DNA of 64,000 nt from Peptococcaceae bacterium BRH_c8a (GCA_000961575.1 LADP01000006.1:1-64000); one strand, 5' to 3'. Positions 1 to 9,284 are shown, counted from the first letter of the stretch. Numbers and translations are program-made. The notes: generated from the letters alone by a model not told the origin.

Positions 1-477
1 CTGACTGACGTGACTGAAATGAAATATGGAACTGAACGTAAAGCCTATTTGAGCGCAATCCTTGATTTGGCAGATAAAAGTATTGTTTCTTATGTCCTTG
101 GACACTCCAACAACAATGAACTCGTTTTTAGAACCTTTGACCTGGCCCATCTAACTTATCCGGAAGCGAAACCCCTCTTTCATAGTGACCGTGGTTTCCA
201 ATATACAAGTAAGCTGTTTAAGAAGAAACTAGACGAGGCAGGTATGACCCAAAGCATGTCTAGGGTAGCCCGTTGCATTGATAATGGGCCGATGGAGTCA
301 TTCTGGGGAATGATAAAATCGGAAATGTATTATCTCCATAAATTCGCCACCTATGAAGAGCTGGAAGCAGCCGTCATAGAGTACATAAATTATTACAATT
401 GTCATCGCTATCAGAAGAGATTAAATGGTATGACCCCATTGGAATACAGACAATACCTTAACAGTTCAGCAGCATAA
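1..477 (+). CDS. IS3-family transposase OrfB (integrase catalytic core), 5' end outside window
   Basis: The reading frame is open from base 1, so the N-terminus is missing. What is seen is the rve/DDE catalytic core: the first Asp in LTDVTEMKYG at the window edge, the second in HSDRGFQYTS, and the Glu in DNGPMESFWGMIKSEMYY. The tail (YNCHRYQKRLNGMTPLEYR) is typical of IS150-group OrfB proteins. The enzyme cuts and joins the element ends during copy-out/paste-in transposition. All three acidic residues are present and no stop interrupts the visible part, so the element could be active. The GTG at 10 is only an internal codon. Confidence 0.9.
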   Translation: MTDVTEMKYGTERKAYLSAILDLADKSIVSYVLGHSNNNELVFRTFDLAHLTYPEAKPLFHSDRGFQYTSKLFKKKLDEAGMTQSMSRVARCIDNGPMESFWGMIKSEMYYLHKFATYEELEAAVIEYINYYNCHRYQKRLNGMTPLEYRQYLNSSAA

Positions 478-557
478 AAAAGACACCAACCATACGAAAA
501 TGATTGATGTCTAGGATTTTTATTATTTCCACTGTCTACTTGACAGGGGGCTGTTCA
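1..557 (+). mobile_element. Right end of an IS3-family (IS150-like) insertion sequence
   Basis: The 3' part of an IS3-type transposase gene is followed by about 55 bp of non-coding DNA. That stretch ends in a candidate terminal repeat, TCTACTTGACAGGGGGCTGT, finishing near 557 in TTCA. The left end and the first transposase frame lie outside the window. The exact right boundary is an estimate from the usual distance between transposase stop and inverted repeat. Confidence 0.7.
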
Positions 558-586
558 ACGAGCTCCGGGTTATTTTTATTTTTAAA

Positions 587-1708
587 TTATTTCATTTTAA
601 TTCGGCCTTTTTCCGCCGCTATGCGCATAAACTGCTCTTTCTTATTCGCCGGCGGCACGTGCAGCACCGAGCGGCGATCCATCTTCAGCGCCTCGCTGGG
701 GCAGGCTACAGCGCATACCCCACAGCCGATACATCTTTCCATGTCGATGACCGGGATTTCATCTCCGTTGGCGCTTGTTTGCATGGTAATGGCATTTATA
801 TGACAGGCTTCGGCGCAAGTGCCGCAACCCACGCAGTTTTCCACTTCCACGACAGGAGTGAAATTGCTGGGGTGCACCGCTTTGCCACCGGTGGCTTTAA
901 TAGAACGCAGCACCTGGCAGCAGCATCCGCAACAATGGCAGATGTAAGTGGGGTTTTGCATTACGTTGTCGCCCAGGTGCACCAGACCTAGTTTTTCGGT
1001 GCGGTCCAGCACTCGCAGCAGGTCGTCCACCGAAGCAGGCTTGGCCAAACCCCGGTGAACCAGCCATTTGGCGGCGTTACCCAGGGATGTGCATACGTCC
1101 TCCACCGGCGCGTCGCAGGCCTTGCCCAAGTGCTGGGCCTTGTGCCGGCAAGAGCACATGCCCAGTGAACCACCGCCGGATTGCCTGATAATTTCGGAAG
1201 CTTTTTCGTAATTTAAGACCTCTGTCTCCACCACCGCGGGAATCAGGCTTTCATACACCAGGGTCTGGAACATTTTAGTTTCGGCCCCGAAAAACTCTTT
1301 CCGCACTTCATCGTGGGAAAAATACCGGTCAAACAGTTCAGCCATTTCCCGCATGTTCAGGTCTTCCCGCACCCGCATAAAGGTATACTCAAAAAACCCC
1401 ACTACCATAGGCGCCAGCATGAACAAGGTGCCGTCCCGCCGGGGGATGTCAAGAACCAACCCCTTCTGGCACATGACCTCCAGGGTGTCTTGCAACTCGC
1501 TTTCCCCGATGCCGGTGACGTCGGAGATTTTACGCAGCGGCATCGGCAGCAGGGGAAACTTGCTGCCCACCTCGGCTTCGGCGACGGAATACAAGCGGTG
1601 GAGAATTTCCATCAACGACTCGTTTACCGGCGCTCCCACCGGGTTTTTATTCAGGCGCTCCGCCAGTGCGCGGTATACTTCTTCCTTGGCGTTAATGATG
1701 TGTCCCAT
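587..1708 (-). CDS. 4Fe-4S dicluster protein with N-terminal helix-turn-helix-like region
   Basis: This 373-residue protein ends in two classic 4Fe-4S ferredoxin motifs, CVGCGTCAEAC (about residue 292) and CIGCGVCAVAC (about 326). Two further cysteine clusters lie upstream, CSCRHKAQHLGKAC (about 185) and CHCCGCCC (about 257). The N-terminal 100 residues look like a winged-helix fold (KISDVTGIGESELQDTLEVM). The family is usually annotated only as a 4Fe-4S binding domain protein; electron transfer or redox sensing is an inference. It is cytoplasmic, with no signal peptide or membrane segment. The next gene on the same strand upstream is a MarR regulator, and the gene ends just beside the IS3 end. 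Confidence 0.8.
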   Translation of the reverse strand: MGHIINAKEEVYRALAERLNKNPVGAPVNESLMEILHRLYSVAEAEVGSKFPLLPMPLRKISDVTGIGESELQDTLEVMCQKGLVLDIPRRDGTLFMLAPMVVGFFEYTFMRVREDLNMREMAELFDRYFSHDEVRKEFFGAETKMFQTLVYESLIPAVVETEVLNYEKASEIIRQSGGGSLGMCSCRHKAQHLGKACDAPVEDVCTSLGNAAKWLVHRGLAKPASVDDLLRVLDRTEKLGLVHLGDNVMQNPTYICHCCGCCCQVLRSIKATGGKAVHPSNFTPVVEVENCVGCGTCAEACHINAITMQTSANGDEIPVIDMERCIGCGVCAVACPSEALKMDRRSVLHVPPANKKEQFMRIAAEKGRIKMK

Positions 1709-1802
1709 TAGTGCAGCCCCCTATTTGCGAGATTTTATTTTTATTTCACCATAATAATTGCCCTATTAATAATACGTACACCAATAAACCAGGCAAAAAA
1801 AT

Positions 1803-2243
1803 TTAATCCGTTGTTTCGCTCAACTGATCAAGCACTTTCATAAAAGTGGCAAACTCGGCGCCGGGAAACTGTTCCTTGATGTCACGATCCAGCTTTTCTG
1901 CCAACTTCATCATATCCGGGCCCATTTCCTTTGATTTTTCGGTCAGGTAGATCAGCAGCGAGCGGCGATCTTCCGGGTCGTCCCTGCGCTCCACGAACCC
2001 GCCCCTGGCCATGCGATCCAGGATGCCGGTCAGGGTAGAACCGTCAATACCCACGCTTTTAGCCAGGTCTTTGAATTTCATGCCGTCGCTCGACAACAGG
2101 GCGCTGAGCACGTAAAACTGTACCGGGGTGATTTCAAAATGAACCAGACTAGCCTCGTAATAGCGCTGCACTTTGCGCATCACCTTGCTCAATTTGTAGC
2201 ATATGTACTTGTTTGGCCCGTCCAGTGCAACTTCTTTGTTCAT
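1803..2243 (-). CDS. MarR-family transcriptional regulator
   Basis: The product is a 146-residue cytoplasmic DNA-binding protein with the MarR winged helix (FKDLAKSVGIDGSTLTGILDRMARGGFVERRDDPEDRRSL), including the wing motif DPEDRR. MarR proteins act as dimers on palindromes and are released by small ligands. I prefer the ATG at 2243 because AAAGG lies 9 nt upstream of it; the ATG three codons earlier has no spaced ribosome binding site. It is transcribed in the same direction as the iron-sulfur protein gene 95 bp downstream and may control it. The ligand cannot be read from sequence. Confidence 0.9.
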   Translation of the reverse strand: MNKEVALDGPNKYICYKLSKVMRKVQRYYEASLVHFEITPVQFYVLSALLSSDGMKFKDLAKSVGIDGSTLTGILDRMARGGFVERRDDPEDRRSLLIYLTEKSKEMGPDMMKLAEKLDRDIKEQFPGAEFATFMKVLDQLSETTD

Positions 2244-2356
2244 GACTTTCATCCTTTAATGGCATATTAATTATTTGTATACAAATATAATTCAAACCAA
2301 AGTCCTTGTCAAGTAAAATTTGCATCAATTAAATACTCCCCCCTGAAAAGTCGTGG

Positions 2357-2538
2357 TAAGGGGTTTGATGTTATCTCCAGGATGCAACTCGCTATTATAC
2401 TTGAACGAGCTCGTTCACCTTCAGGCGCCGGAGAACTCGCGCCCTGCGGGCACGAAAGTCTAGCACCGGCGCTTTTCCTCAGGCTCTCTCGCTCTTTGAA
2501 TTAAGCTCCTACGCATCCTTCCGATAACACCAAACCCC
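2357..2538. repeat. MITE-like inverted-repeat element of about 182 bp
   Basis: The arms GGGGTTTGATGTTATC (2357-2372) and GATAACACCAAACCCC (2523-2538) are inverted repeats with one mismatch. After a 3-nt break the complementarity resumes with AGGATGC against GCATCCT. The interior has nested short inverted repeats (GCGCCGG/CCGGCGC, GCCC/GGGC) and no supported ORF. It fills most of the 2244-2638 intergenic gap. It could be a non-autonomous mobile element or a structured RNA. Confidence 0.5.
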
Positions 2539-2638
2539 GCATTGACGGATCTTACGCAGGCAGGATTTGCCGTTTCCGGTGGAGAAAACATTCCGTGGTT
2601 CGACAAATGCAAACAACTACACGATCTGGGAGGACATC

Positions 2639-3892
2639 ATGAAACGGCTGCTGCTAACGGTAATAACTATGGCTACCATCCTGCTGGCAGGCATTTTAAA
2701 TCCAGCCCTGGCCCAGGAACAAAACAGTTCCATCCCCGTACTAATAGACGGGTTTCCTATAATTATGGACACCCCACCGGTAATCCAGGATGGGCGCACT
2801 ATGGTGCCCTTTCGGGCCCTGGCCGAAGCCCTGGGCGTAAATGTTACCTGGGACGGCACCGCCCAAACAGTGCGTGCCACCGACGGCAACAGATCAATTA
2901 AGCTGCAGATCGGCAGCCATACCGCTTACCGCAACGAGGCCCCGGTGACCCTGGACGCACCACCGCTGATTACCGGGGGCAGGACGCTGATCCCACTCCG
3001 ATTCTTTAGCGAGGCCTTTGACTGCCAAGTAGCCTGGGACGGCTCGGTAAAGATAACCTCACCGCCCCGGGAGATGTTTATCACCGGCTTTTACGCTCTG
3101 GGCGACCCGGGCACCAGCAGCTGGACCAACCTGTTCGGAGTACAGTACCCGGCCACCGGTCAAGGCAAAACAGGCCTGGTCAGCGAGCTGGCCCTGGGTT
3201 GGTATAGTTTGGACGAAGCGGGTAACCTGCTTACCAAAAGCAAACAGAACTGGCAGCGTCCCGAAGGCTGGGAAGACGTGCTAAAGGCCGCTGGACAGCA
3301 TCACTTAAAGACCGAAATGGTGGTGCAACTAGCCGACGGGGACGGCACCCTGACAGAACTGCTGACCAGTGACCCCGCCGTGCAAAACAGCATCAGCGCC
3401 ATTGTAGCCGAGGCAACGATATATGAAGGCGTTAATCTGGACTTCGAGGGGCTGGGTTATTCCCAAACCGGGGCCGAATTGGAAGCAGTGCGGGAAAGTT
3501 TCAACTCATACGTGAGCCGGTTGGCTAAACAACTACATGCTGCGGGTAAGAGTTTATCCCTATCTCTGCATCCACCCAATAGCTCCTTTAAGGGTTACGA
3601 TTACCAGGCTCTAGGCCAACACGCCGACCGGGTGATTATCATGGCCTACGACTACGGCACCAAACCCGAACCGATCAACCTGGTCACCCAAGCGGTGGAA
3701 ATGGCCGCCGCGGTTGTCCCGCCGGCCAAATTGAGTCTGGGCATCTCGATACCCAGCGAAACAGTCGAAAGTCTGTCAGCCAAGCTAGGCATTGCTAAAC
3801 GTTACAACCTTGGTGGCATATCCCTGTGGCGTTTAGGTTTGCTGTCTGAACAAATGTGGGATACGCTGGAGACGGCGGTGCAGACAAAATAA
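2639..3892 (+). CDS. Secreted GH18-type glycoside hydrolase with copper-amine-oxidase-N (stalk) domain
   Basis: The 417-residue protein begins with a signal peptide (MKRLLLTVITMATILLAG, cut after ALA). About 110 residues of copper amine oxidase N-terminal-type repeats follow (GRTMVPFRALAEALG...VTWDG and GRTLIPLRFFSEAF...VAWDG). The rest is a GH18 TIM-barrel, whose catalytic strand is seen as EGVNLDFEGLG with the acid Glu. The fold is shared with the spore cortex/germination hydrolases YaaH and YdhD, so peptidoglycan or another N-acetylglucosamine polymer is the likely substrate; this is inference. The ATG at 2639 follows GGGAGGACATC and directly precedes the signal peptide, so it is preferred over an upstream in-frame start. 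Confidence 0.85.
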   Translation: MKRLLLTVITMATILLAGILNPALAQEQNSSIPVLIDGFPIIMDTPPVIQDGRTMVPFRALAEALGVNVTWDGTAQTVRATDGNRSIKLQIGSHTAYRNEAPVTLDAPPLITGGRTLIPLRFFSEAFDCQVAWDGSVKITSPPREMFITGFYALGDPGTSSWTNLFGVQYPATGQGKTGLVSELALGWYSLDEAGNLLTKSKQNWQRPEGWEDVLKAAGQHHLKTEMVVQLADGDGTLTELLTSDPAVQNSISAIVAEATIYEGVNLDFEGLGYSQTGAELEAVRESFNSYVSRLAKQLHAAGKSLSLSLHPPNSSFKGYDYQALGQHADRVIIMAYDYGTKPEPINLVTQAVEMAAAVVPPAKLSLGISIPSETVESLSAKLGIAKRYNLGGISLWRLGLLSEQMWDTLETAVQTK

Positions 3893-4014
3893 AATTACTA
3901 AAACCCGAACATAAAGATTGCAAATAGGAAAGAATACCATTATACCTTGCCGCATGGTAAGGTATTTTCTTTACTAGTGTTAAAACAGTTTGACGAAAGG
4001 GGTTGGTACACAAT

Positions 4015-4416
4015 ATGGGATTCAGGTTTCCCTCCACTGCCACCAAGGCACGCATTAATACCTCTCCCAGAGTAAACCGGGAGATTGACCGTAAAACGAA
4101 ATCTAATATCAACTTTTACATAAACGCCGAAAAGGAGCAAATTGCCCGGCGGATAAACAGTCTAGAACGAGAGTGGGATACCGAAAGAGTCTTAGAAACC
4201 AACTTTGCCGCTATGATGATTCTTAGCACGATACTTGGATTTACCGTTAACAAAAAATGGTTCGCTTTGGGCGGAATAGCCGGACTTTTTATGCTGCAAC
4301 ACTCCCTTCAGGGCTGGTGCCCCCCGCTAACGGTAATAAGACGCCTGGGAGTTCGCACCATGGATGAAATCAATTATGAAAAAACCGTCTTAGGGGCCAG
4401 ACCCTCAAGTTATTAG
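4015..4416 (+). CDS. DUF2892-type small membrane protein
   Basis: The 133-residue protein has a charged N-terminal part and a hydrophobic hairpin (AAMMILSTILGFTVNKKWFALGGIAGLFMLQHSLQGWCPP). The WCPP and RxLGVRT pattern is typical of the DUF2892/YgaP-like inner membrane family, whose function is unknown. In other bacteria the domain is often fused to rhodanese; here it is free-standing with an extra N-terminal segment. The ATG at 4015 is about 12 nt after AAAGGGG; a TTG four codons earlier would sit directly on the ribosome binding site. It converges on the secreted-protein gene at 4430. Confidence 0.65.
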   Translation: MGFRFPSTATKARINTSPRVNREIDRKTKSNINFYINAEKEQIARRINSLEREWDTERVLETNFAAMMILSTILGFTVNKKWFALGGIAGLFMLQHSLQGWCPPLTVIRRLGVRTMDEINYEKTVLGARPSSY

Positions 4417-4429
4417 CATCCGGTAAGCA

Positions 4430-6271
4430 TTAATTAGCAGAGTACCAGAAAGGGTTGATCCCTTTTTCAGCAAGCACCGCCCATGCCGTGGCGGCCACAT
4501 GCGGCCACCGCATGAAGACCAGGTTTTTACCGTCGGGCTGAATGAAACCAGTGGTCAGGTAATTCCTGTCGGCAGCGTAAATTCCACCTGATTTGAGCTG
4601 GGCTACGCTCAACATATTCAACAATGCATTCCTCTTGGCTTCCCGCCCTGTAAATTTGTAAGCCGCTGCCATCTGTGCCGTACCCTCATACCATACGCCG
4701 TCACGGTCTTCGTTATAATCAAAGCCTTTACCCACCCGCAAGTTCTTTTCGGCATAATCAATAGCCTTGAAATATTTAGCATCCCGCAGCGATAAAACAG
4801 CCCAGGCCTGGATATCCAGCGGAATCACTTTTTTGTTAATTGCAACTCCGTAGCTATCCGTGCCAGTCCAAAACTTTCCTTCAGAATCATCCCACATAGC
4901 CTGAACAAAGTTCCTGGCATGTTTCGCCCGGTTGTGCCACTCTGCTTGGCTGGTTAGCAGATAAAGTTGTTCAAACGCGGCATAAAGGTCAATGTTATGC
5001 TCGGTGGATTTGTATGTTAACTTAGTCATTTTTTCGTCGTTACCGGTATAGCCTCCCGTGTAACCACCGGCACCACGCTCGTCCCGGCAATTGCTTTCTA
5101 TCCACTCCCCAAGCCTTTGCGCCGCCGCCAGGTACTGCTCCCCACCGGCTTCCTGGTAATAAGCCATCAATGCCAGCATCACCCAGGCCATGTTTCCAGT
5201 ATGCGTGCTTACCTGGAACTCATCTTCCTCCCATGTACCGCTTTGGATTTGGTAAAAGCCCGGCAGTCGCACCGTTCCAACTTCATTAAAGGGGGTCCAC
5301 CCCGGGGGCAGGATTAAATCTCCCCCCTGGTATGCGTTGCGCAACCGGCCGTCATTAAAGAAGCGGTCATGCTGCTGCGCGTAGACAAAAGCGTCCGCCA
5401 GCAATTTGGCCCTGGCATTGTCGCCGTTCGCCAAAAAGGCCATAAGCGCAACGGCATTATCGTAGGTAAAGGCCGCGTTCCTTGTGGTTAAATCAAAGTC
5501 GTAATCTAGGGGGCAAGTTTCAAAACTATTCAAAAACCTCAGTTCGTTCGGCCTTTTGCAGTCATATTTAATTTCATCCAGATAGAAGGTTATATCTTCA
5601 CCATCATTTTCATACGAGTTGGTTACCCAGCCAAACCCACCCAGCACGTAACGCAAGTCCAAGCCGGCAAGGTCAATTGAATACTGTTCCCACTGATCCG
5701 ACAAAATTGCATAACCTCCGACTTTATAAGAAGAATCCGGGAAAGGTTTTACCGGCTCCCCTGTTTCCGCGTCCCTGCCTATACCAAAACAGAAAAACTC
5801 AACGCTCTCGCCACCTTTTTCACCCCGAACCCAGAAAGTAAGCCTGCCTGCCCCGCGCAGGTCAACGCCGGCATTCTTATATTCCCCGTGGTTATCTTTC
5901 GGCGCTGTTTCTTTACCCTGCAGCACTCCGTTAGTAAAGTACCAACCGCCCCAGTTATCCCGTTTGGATTGGAATACGCATTTGATACAACTGTTGCCCA
6001 AATAAGGATTTTGGCAATACGCTTCGAGCATATCCGGCACGGCATCTTGATTACCACTGCTGCTGAGCTTCGCCCGCTGGAGAAAGTGGTTTCCCGCCGT
6101 GTTATAATCCTGGTATACATAAAATACGTCGTGATACTGGTCCATTATTGTTTTTAAGTAATCATAACCGTTTGCCTTTTCAACAACTACTGCTGTTTCA
6201 GCATGTGCCGGAGTAGCACTCATGACAAAAATGCTTATAACCAGTGCAGCTATTAATTTAAGTGCTTTCAT
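4430..6271 (-). CDS. Secreted protein with carbohydrate-binding-like N-terminal domain and alpha/alpha-toroid domain
   Basis: The 613-residue product starts with a signal peptide (MKALKLIAALVISIFVMSATPAHA). Residues about 30-260 form a beta-rich domain with a membrane-free, jelly-roll-like pattern (NWGGWYFTNG..., DITFYLDEIKYDC). The rest contains repeated helical hairpins of an (alpha/alpha)6 toroid (WVMLALMAYYQEAGG, WAVLSLRDAKYF, MRWPHVAATAWAVLA), as in glycosidases, epimerases and polysaccharide lyases. I do not recognise a specific family; a role in extracellular polysaccharide processing is inferred. The start eight codons into the longest frame is chosen because it begins the signal peptide. 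Confidence 0.6.
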   Translation of the reverse strand: MKALKLIAALVISIFVMSATPAHAETAVVVEKANGYDYLKTIMDQYHDVFYVYQDYNTAGNHFLQRAKLSSSGNQDAVPDMLEAYCQNPYLGNSCIKCVFQSKRDNWGGWYFTNGVLQGKETAPKDNHGEYKNAGVDLRGAGRLTFWVRGEKGGESVEFFCFGIGRDAETGEPVKPFPDSSYKVGGYAILSDQWEQYSIDLAGLDLRYVLGGFGWVTNSYENDGEDITFYLDEIKYDCKRPNELRFLNSFETCPLDYDFDLTTRNAAFTYDNAVALMAFLANGDNARAKLLADAFVYAQQHDRFFNDGRLRNAYQGGDLILPPGWTPFNEVGTVRLPGFYQIQSGTWEEDEFQVSTHTGNMAWVMLALMAYYQEAGGEQYLAAAQRLGEWIESNCRDERGAGGYTGGYTGNDEKMTKLTYKSTEHNIDLYAAFEQLYLLTSQAEWHNRAKHARNFVQAMWDDSEGKFWTGTDSYGVAINKKVIPLDIQAWAVLSLRDAKYFKAIDYAEKNLRVGKGFDYNEDRDGVWYEGTAQMAAAYKFTGREAKRNALLNMLSVAQLKSGGIYAADRNYLTTGFIQPDGKNLVFMRWPHVAATAWAVLAEKGINPFWYSAN

Positions 6272-6381
6272 CACTAAACCCCCTTTTTTAAACACTTCAC
6301 CAATAGCAATTTAGTTAAGAAAAATTTTTTTAGAATAAATACAATAAAATTTTTATCTAGGCAAAATCCAAAAAAAAAGAA

Positions 6382-6399
6382 CCGCAGGTATTCCTGCGG
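6382..6399 (-). terminator. Rho-independent terminator of the superoxide reductase gene
   Basis: A 7-bp stem CCGCAGG/CCTGCGG with loop TATT is followed, on the minus strand, by a run of at least eight T residues. It lies 30 bp after the dfx stop codon. Confidence 0.85.
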
Positions 6400-6429
6400 A
6401 CTCTCACATACTTGCTAATGATAAAGCGT

Positions 6430-6813
6430 TTACAGCTTTGCCTTCCAGGCACCGTGCAGGTTGCAGTATTCCCGGGCCTGAATTTCGTTGCCATCGGGGA
6501 CGCAGAACTCGGCCACCGGGAATTCGCCGGGGTTCAGGAACTTGCGGTAGGATTTGCCGTCCACAATGAGCTCAATCCACTCAATGTAATGCTTTTCCTC
6601 CATCGGGTGCGATACGCTGCCCACGGATACCTTGACGCTGTCGCCATTCTTTTCAATCACCGGCACATGTTTTTCCTTGGCGGCGTCCACGGTGTTTTCA
6701 ATCACCAGGTTCATAGGCTTGCCACAGCAAACCAATTCTCCTTGACCGGTGTGAATTACCTCGACGATATTGCCACAAATGCCGCACTTGTATACTTGCA
6801 TTAACTGGGTCAT
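6430..6813 (-). CDS. dfx: Desulfoferrodoxin (superoxide reductase, 2Fe type)
   Basis: The 127-residue protein reduces superoxide to hydrogen peroxide without releasing oxygen, using electrons from rubredoxin. The N-terminal desulforedoxin-like FeCys4 centre is complete (C10, C13, C29, C30). The catalytic Fe(His)4Cys centre is also complete: H49, H69, H75, C117 and H120, with the conserved Glu-Lys (EKH) before H49. Length and layout match class I superoxide reductases. It lies 110 bp downstream of the flavodiiron protein gene on the same strand, so the two form an oxygen-detoxification unit of an anaerobe, and it ends at a strong terminator. Confidence 0.95.
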   Translation of the reverse strand: MTQLMQVYKCGICGNIVEVIHTGQGELVCCGKPMNLVIENTVDAAKEKHVPVIEKNGDSVKVSVGSVSHPMEEKHYIEWIELIVDGKSYRKFLNPGEFPVAEFCVPDGNEIQAREYCNLHGAWKAKL

Positions 6814-6923
6814 TATTCCAACCTCCCGTTTCTTTTAGTTAATATTAACCACTTTTGATTAAAAAGTCAGCACTTCGCAACCATTCTTCATATATTTTTC
6901 CAACGACAGATGCTATTCAATCA

Positions 6924-8105
6924 TTAAGTGTTCAGGATAGCAGCACCCAGTTTTCGACCTGCTTCCCGAACGCCGTCCAGTTCCTGGTCGTCGGGCAGAT
7001 ACTGCATGTTAATGAAATCCACCGGCATCTCCCAATCCATACCTTTTAAAATGGCCGCCACTTCCTTGGCCCCCTGGCCGCCCCAGCCGTAAGAGCCAAA
7101 AGCCAGGCCGATGCGTTTCTTGGGCCGCAGACCCTTGATGTAGGTAAGAAAACCGCTGACACTGGGCAGCATACCGTTGTTCAGGGTGGGCGAACCTACC
7201 AGTACCGCCCGGGAGGTCAGCAGGTCGGTCATGATTTCGGACATGTGGTTGGTCTGCAGGAACCGCATGGTAACCGGCACACCGGCATCTTCCAGCCCGG
7301 CCTGTAGTGCCAAGGACATACGCGTGGTGGAATCCCACATGGTATCATACACAATCACTGCTTTGGGCTCGGTTTCGTTACCGGCCCACTTGCGGTATAC
7401 CGGCACTATTTTATCCAGGTAGGAACGCCAGATGACACCGTGGCTGGGCCCCACCATGTCGATGTCCAGCTGGGAAACGACGTCCAGGGCTTTGAGTACG
7501 TTGTCTCCGTAAGGCAACACGATGTTGGCATAGTACTTGGCGGCCTCTTCGTGGATGATGTCCCAGCCCACCTGGTCGTCGAAACGCGCCGCGCTGCCGA
7601 TATGCTGGCCGAAGGCGTCATTGGGCAGCAGCAGCTTATCCTCGGGAATATATGTAACCATTGAATCCGGCCAGTGAACCATGGGTACATGCACAAAGTT
7701 AAGTGTCCTGGCACCGATGTTTAGCTGCTCGCCGGAATTGACCACCATAAAGTCCCATTCCTTTTTAAAATAGCGCAGCAGACCCTTTTTACCCTGGGGC
7801 GAGGTGACAACCTTGGCTTTGGGCATTAGTTCCATGAGTTTGGGCACGCTGCCGGAGTGATCCATCTCCACATGATTGACAATCATGTAGTCGATTTGGG
7901 CCGGGTCAACCACTTCTTTAATTCGGCTGAGCATTTCGTCATATAGGTAATGCTTCACCGTATCCACCAGGGTTATTTTGTCATCGATGATTAAGTAAGC
8001 ATTATAAGTGGTACCGCGAGGTGTCAAGTAACCATGAAAATACCTCAGGTTCCAGTCAATGGCCCCTACCCAGTAAACACCGGGTTTAATCTCTACCGGT
8101 TTCAT
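6924..8105 (-). CDS. fprA: A-type flavodiiron protein (oxygen/NO reductase FprA)
   Basis: The 393-residue protein has an N-terminal metallo-beta-lactamase diiron domain with the ligand motif H78-x-E80-x-D82-H83. A C-terminal flavodoxin domain binds FMN (from about residue 255, VIVYDTMWDSTTRM). Such enzymes reduce O2 to water or NO to N2O with electrons from rubredoxin; two rubredoxins are encoded elsewhere in the window. No C-terminal rubredoxin or flavin reductase fusion is present, so it is class A. GAGGAGGGAATTAT precedes the ATG. It is probably co-transcribed with dfx. Confidence 0.95.
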   Translation of the reverse strand: MKPVEIKPGVYWVGAIDWNLRYFHGYLTPRGTTYNAYLIIDDKITLVDTVKHYLYDEMLSRIKEVVDPAQIDYMIVNHVEMDHSGSVPKLMELMPKAKVVTSPQGKKGLLRYFKKEWDFMVVNSGEQLNIGARTLNFVHVPMVHWPDSMVTYIPEDKLLLPNDAFGQHIGSAARFDDQVGWDIIHEEAAKYYANIVLPYGDNVLKALDVVSQLDIDMVGPSHGVIWRSYLDKIVPVYRKWAGNETEPKAVIVYDTMWDSTTRMSLALQAGLEDAGVPVTMRFLQTNHMSEIMTDLLTSRAVLVGSPTLNNGMLPSVSGFLTYIKGLRPKKRIGLAFGSYGWGGQGAKEVAAILKGMDWEMPVDFINMQYLPDDQELDGVREAGRKLGAAILNT

Positions 8106-8296
8106 ATAATTCCCTCCTCAAAACTGTTCATTGAATGGTGTGGTTGTGTAAATCATCGTTTATGTTCCTGCCTGTTATTATATGGTTTGGATTTTGACCA
8201 TAGTCGCATTATAAACAGAAGATCTTAAAATACCTTTGCCAAAAGTTTAAGGTTTTCTTAAGTCCATTTTTTATGATTAAGTATGAAAAATGAAAA

Positions 8297-8322
8297 ACCC
8301 GTGAGCGCAATTGCTCACGGGT
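8297..8322 (-). terminator. Terminator of the first cold-shock gene
   Basis: A 10-bp stem ACCCGTGAGC/GCTCACGGGT with a 6-nt loop is followed on the minus strand by TTTTTCATTTTTC. Confidence 0.85.
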
Positions 8323-8336
8323 ATTCTAATTCCCTG

Positions 8337-8534
8337 TTACATTAACTCGACGTTGGATGCCTGCTGACCTCTAGGGCCTTCGGTGATTTCGAACTGTACC
8401 CTTTGGCCTTCGTTAAGGGACTTGAAACCGGGGTTCTGAATGGCTGAGAAATGGACAAAGACATCGGAACCAGCTTCACTTTCGATAAACCCGTAGCCCT
8501 TATTGTTGTTGAACCACTTTACTGTACCTTGCAA
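8337..8534 (-). CDS. Cold-shock protein (CspA family), copy 1
   Basis: The 65-residue single OB-fold protein carries RNP1 (KGYGFIE) and RNP2 (DVFVHFSAI), so it binds single-stranded RNA/DNA as an RNA chaperone. No ATG fits: translation begins at TTG (8534), nine nt after AGGAGG. The roughly 185-nt intergenic stretch upstream leaves room for the long 5' leader typical of csp genes, but I could not assign a structure to it. A second copy lies at 16143-16340. Confidence 0.95.
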   Translation of the reverse strand: MQGTVKWFNNNKGYGFIESEAGSDVFVHFSAIQNPGFKSLNEGQRVQFEITEGPRGQQASNVELM

Positions 8535-8720
8535 AATTATTTTCCTCCTGTACTAATATTTCTTATCAGCTGTTCAAAGAGTCAGCGCGTTACACAAATG
8601 CATTAAGTTGCCTTACCTTTTTGTCTAACGAGCTTTGTTTTGAACACCTAATTAGAGTATTACCTTTTTTGCGTGTTTAATTACATCAATTACTGCTGTT
8701 TACGGGAGGAAAGGGAAAAA

Positions 8721-9284
8721 TTATTTTTGCCAGCTAAAAATAATAGGTTCGTTGCGCGGCACGTATGGCCACTCGCCTCTAGGGTAACCCAAAAGCAGTG
8801 GAGCCACCAACCGGTATTTTTCAGGCACGCCTAATTTTTGCTTTAATTCCGGCGCATTGCCGGTTTGCATGGCGAAGCCCACCCAGCAACTGCCCAGCCC
8901 TTTCTCATAAGCAGCCAGCATAATATTTTGGGCCGCCAGGGTGCAGTCGTTCACGTGACTGGGGGAAACGGTGTTGCCATAAATCAGTACCAGGCAGGGA
9001 GCGCCGTAGAAAATATTGAATTCCTTGTTTTCCATCAAGGCCTGGTATTGCTTTAAATAAGGGATTTGCTCCATTTGCCCCAGCAGCTGTTCCTTGGCCC
9101 GGTCAGACCATTCCCGCATTAATTCCTTGTCCTCGATTACCACGAAGGACCAGGGCTGCATCCGTGATGCCGAGGGCGCGTGAATGCCCAGGTCAATTAG
9201 TTCCCTCACCACCTCTTCAGGTACAGGACGATCCTCGTAGGCGCGCACGCTGCGCCGGCCTCTTATAATTTCATCAAGTTTCAA
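8721..9284 (-). CDS. Nitroreductase-family FMN oxidoreductase
   Basis: The 187-residue protein has the nitroreductase hallmarks: the N-terminal RRSVRAYEDRPV motif, APSASRMQPWSFVVI and the central AAQNIMLAAYEKGLGSCWVG. These are FMN-dependent, NAD(P)H-using dimeric enzymes. No ATG precedes the conserved start; TTG at 9284 follows AAGGAGGT by seven nt. Substrate is unknown. It is followed upstream by an aldo-keto reductase on the same strand. Confidence 0.9.
   Translation of the reverse strand: MKLDEIIRGRRSVRAYEDRPVPEEVVRELIDLGIHAPSASRMQPWSFVVIEDKELMREWSDRAKEQLLGQMEQIPYLKQYQALMENKEFNIFYGAPCLVLIYGNTVSPSHVNDCTLAAQNIMLAAYEKGLGSCWVGFAMQTGNAPELKQKLGVPEKYRLVAPLLLGYPRGEWPYVPRNEPIIFSWQK

Noticed and set aside
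1-477. Degenerate transposase
   Set aside because: The three catalytic acids and the frame are intact; only the 5' part is outside the window.
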